From the NCBI GenBank assembly GCA_031267335.1, contig JAIRZH010000002.1:1-6587 (forward strand): a DNA stretch of 6,587 bases, given 5' to 3'. Positions 5,973 through 6,587 of this stretch are shown one piece after another. The notes below the pieces were generated by a model. That model did not search any database, had not been told where the DNA came from, and saw only the letters and a program-made list of their open reading frames with translations. Every line of letters starts with the position of its first letter. Within the stretch, counting starts at the first letter, position 1. The position numbers were made by a program, and so were the translations under genes. The stretch comes from Oscillospiraceae bacterium (GTDB lineage Bacteria > Bacillota > Clostridia > Oscillospirales > Acutalibacteraceae).

Positions 5973-6382
5973 CAAGTTAAATTTGATGATGAAAATTCTG
6001 GAATATGTTCAGAGAGTGATTTTGAAGAATTAATTGAATTAAAACCTAATCAAATAGCATTTTTAAAAGAAGTTTTTGCATTAGCATTTCAGTTAAGTGA
6101 TAATTTTACGATGTTAGAAGACGCGTTTTCCAACTTAGAAAAGTTAAAAATAGAAGAATTTTTGAAATGTTTAGCATGTTTTTAAAAAATAAAAAATTAG
6201 CTGAAATATTAGAACCTCATCAAAGTGAATTGGTTAGCGGAATTAAAAAATTCGATTTTAAATCGTTAAAAACTGAAACTAGTTTTTCGAATTTTTTTGA
6301 TTCACTCAAATGTTTTAAAAGATATTTAGTAAATTTAATTTCAAAAATTTCGAGTATAAAAAAATTAATTTTGATGAAATAA
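5973..6382 (+). pseudogene. Likely decayed gene of unknown function, broken by a frameshift
   Basis: One frame is open from 5973 to a TAA at 6183-6185 (70 codons, no good start) and encodes acidic, leucine-rich helical sequence such as F-E-E-L-I-E-L-K-P-N-Q. A second frame, with ATG codons at 6167 and 6176, is open to a TAA at 6380-6382 and continues in the same style (L-A-E-I-L-E-P-H-Q-S-E-L). The frames overlap in a T/A homopolymer stretch (6179-6199), and one indel there would join them into a protein of about 135 residues. L-K-P-N-Q in the first part and L-E-P-H-Q in the second could mark two degenerate repeats. No Shine-Dalgarno site precedes the ATG at 6167. I recognise no family. It may be a remnant of a larger gene, or AT-rich intergenic sequence that happens to be open. 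Confidence 0.4.
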
Positions 6383-6431
6383 AAAAAAATTTTTAATCCC
6401 AAATTTGATCTTTCTATGTTTGAAAAGTAAA

Positions 6432-6463
6432 GCATTAAATAAGCACTTAAGCTCAGCTAAAAG
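6432..6463 (+). repeat. Dispersed repeat block B, copy 2 (32 bp)
   Basis: Matches 1320-1351 at 30 of 32 positions in the same orientation. The bases before it (AAAGTAAA) and after it (GGACATAAAATAAT) show weaker similarity to the flanks of copy 1, so the repeated unit may be longer and partly eroded. Confidence 0.7.
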
Positions 6464-6493
6464 TAGTGGACATAAAATAATTCCCAAATATCA

Positions 6494-6587
6494 AAGCGAC
6501 ACTTGTCCGCGGCGCCTTGGCGAAGCGCAGCGAGCCACCGTAAGCCGCTGTTTCTTTGGGAGTACCCGTTTCTTTTCTAAAGAAATG
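6494..6587 (+). repeat. Dispersed repeat block A, copy 2 (runs to window end)
   Basis: 88 of 94 bases equal 1213-1306, same orientation. Differences cluster in the GC-rich middle, while the last 41 bases (TGTTTCTTTGGGAGTACCC and on to the end) are identical. The hairpin's second arm is cut by the window end. Two direct copies about 5.3 kb apart bracket the phosphoesterase, nfo and rubrerythrin genes. Confidence 0.8.

Noticed and set aside
6220..6435. 71-codon minus-strand frame
   Set aside because: Low-complexity AT-rich sequence opposite the decayed gene, with no ribosome site or recognisable family.

Overview
This AT-rich window (roughly three quarters A+T in the genes, with Shine-Dalgarno sites and sigma-70-type promoters) looks like the chromosome of a low-GC Firmicute, probably a clostridial/Oscillospiraceae-like anaerobe. 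The reasons are a rubrerythrin, a Firmicutes-type small phage protein (DUF5049-like), a clostridial-style tmRNA, and a metallophosphoesterase whose modules resemble surface proteins of that group. Decayed gene fragments and dispersed intergenic repeats suggest a genome undergoing some erosion, as in host-associated clostridia. The lineage is inference only.

Layout. 1-298 (+) holds the end of a small prophage-type gene followed by an apparently frameshifted short gene. 412-907 (-) is the ssrA (tmRNA) gene with its terminator. It was recognised from the conserved 5' end, a 7-bp acceptor stem, a T-arm, a CCA end and a textbook first pseudoknot. Its tag reading frame is unusually long (29 codons, ending M-R-A-A). 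A good promoter lies at 957-985. 908-1414 has no gene, but carries a GC-richer 94-bp repeat (block A, with a 14-bp hairpin) followed by a 32-bp repeat (block B). The same blocks recur at the right end of the window in the order B then A.

1415-5003 (-) is a two-gene operon, nfo followed 7 bp later by a 913-residue multidomain metallophosphoesterase. nfo is endonuclease IV, an AP endonuclease with all nine metal ligands present. The phosphoesterase has an unrecognised helical N-terminus, a purple-acid-phosphatase-like beta domain, a catalytic domain with all five motifs, a Firmicutes surface-protein helical module and a beta-helix-like tail, but no signal peptide. Across a 318-bp divergent intergenic region, 5322-5918 (+) encodes a rubrerythrin behind a strong promoter. 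5973-6382 is a likely decayed gene with a frameshift, and 6432-6587 is the second repeat pair.

Taken together, nfo (oxidative and abasic DNA damage repair), rubrerythrin (peroxide removal) and ssrA (ribosome rescue) are stress-maintenance genes. The phosphoesterase is the least explained gene and the most unusual protein in the window.
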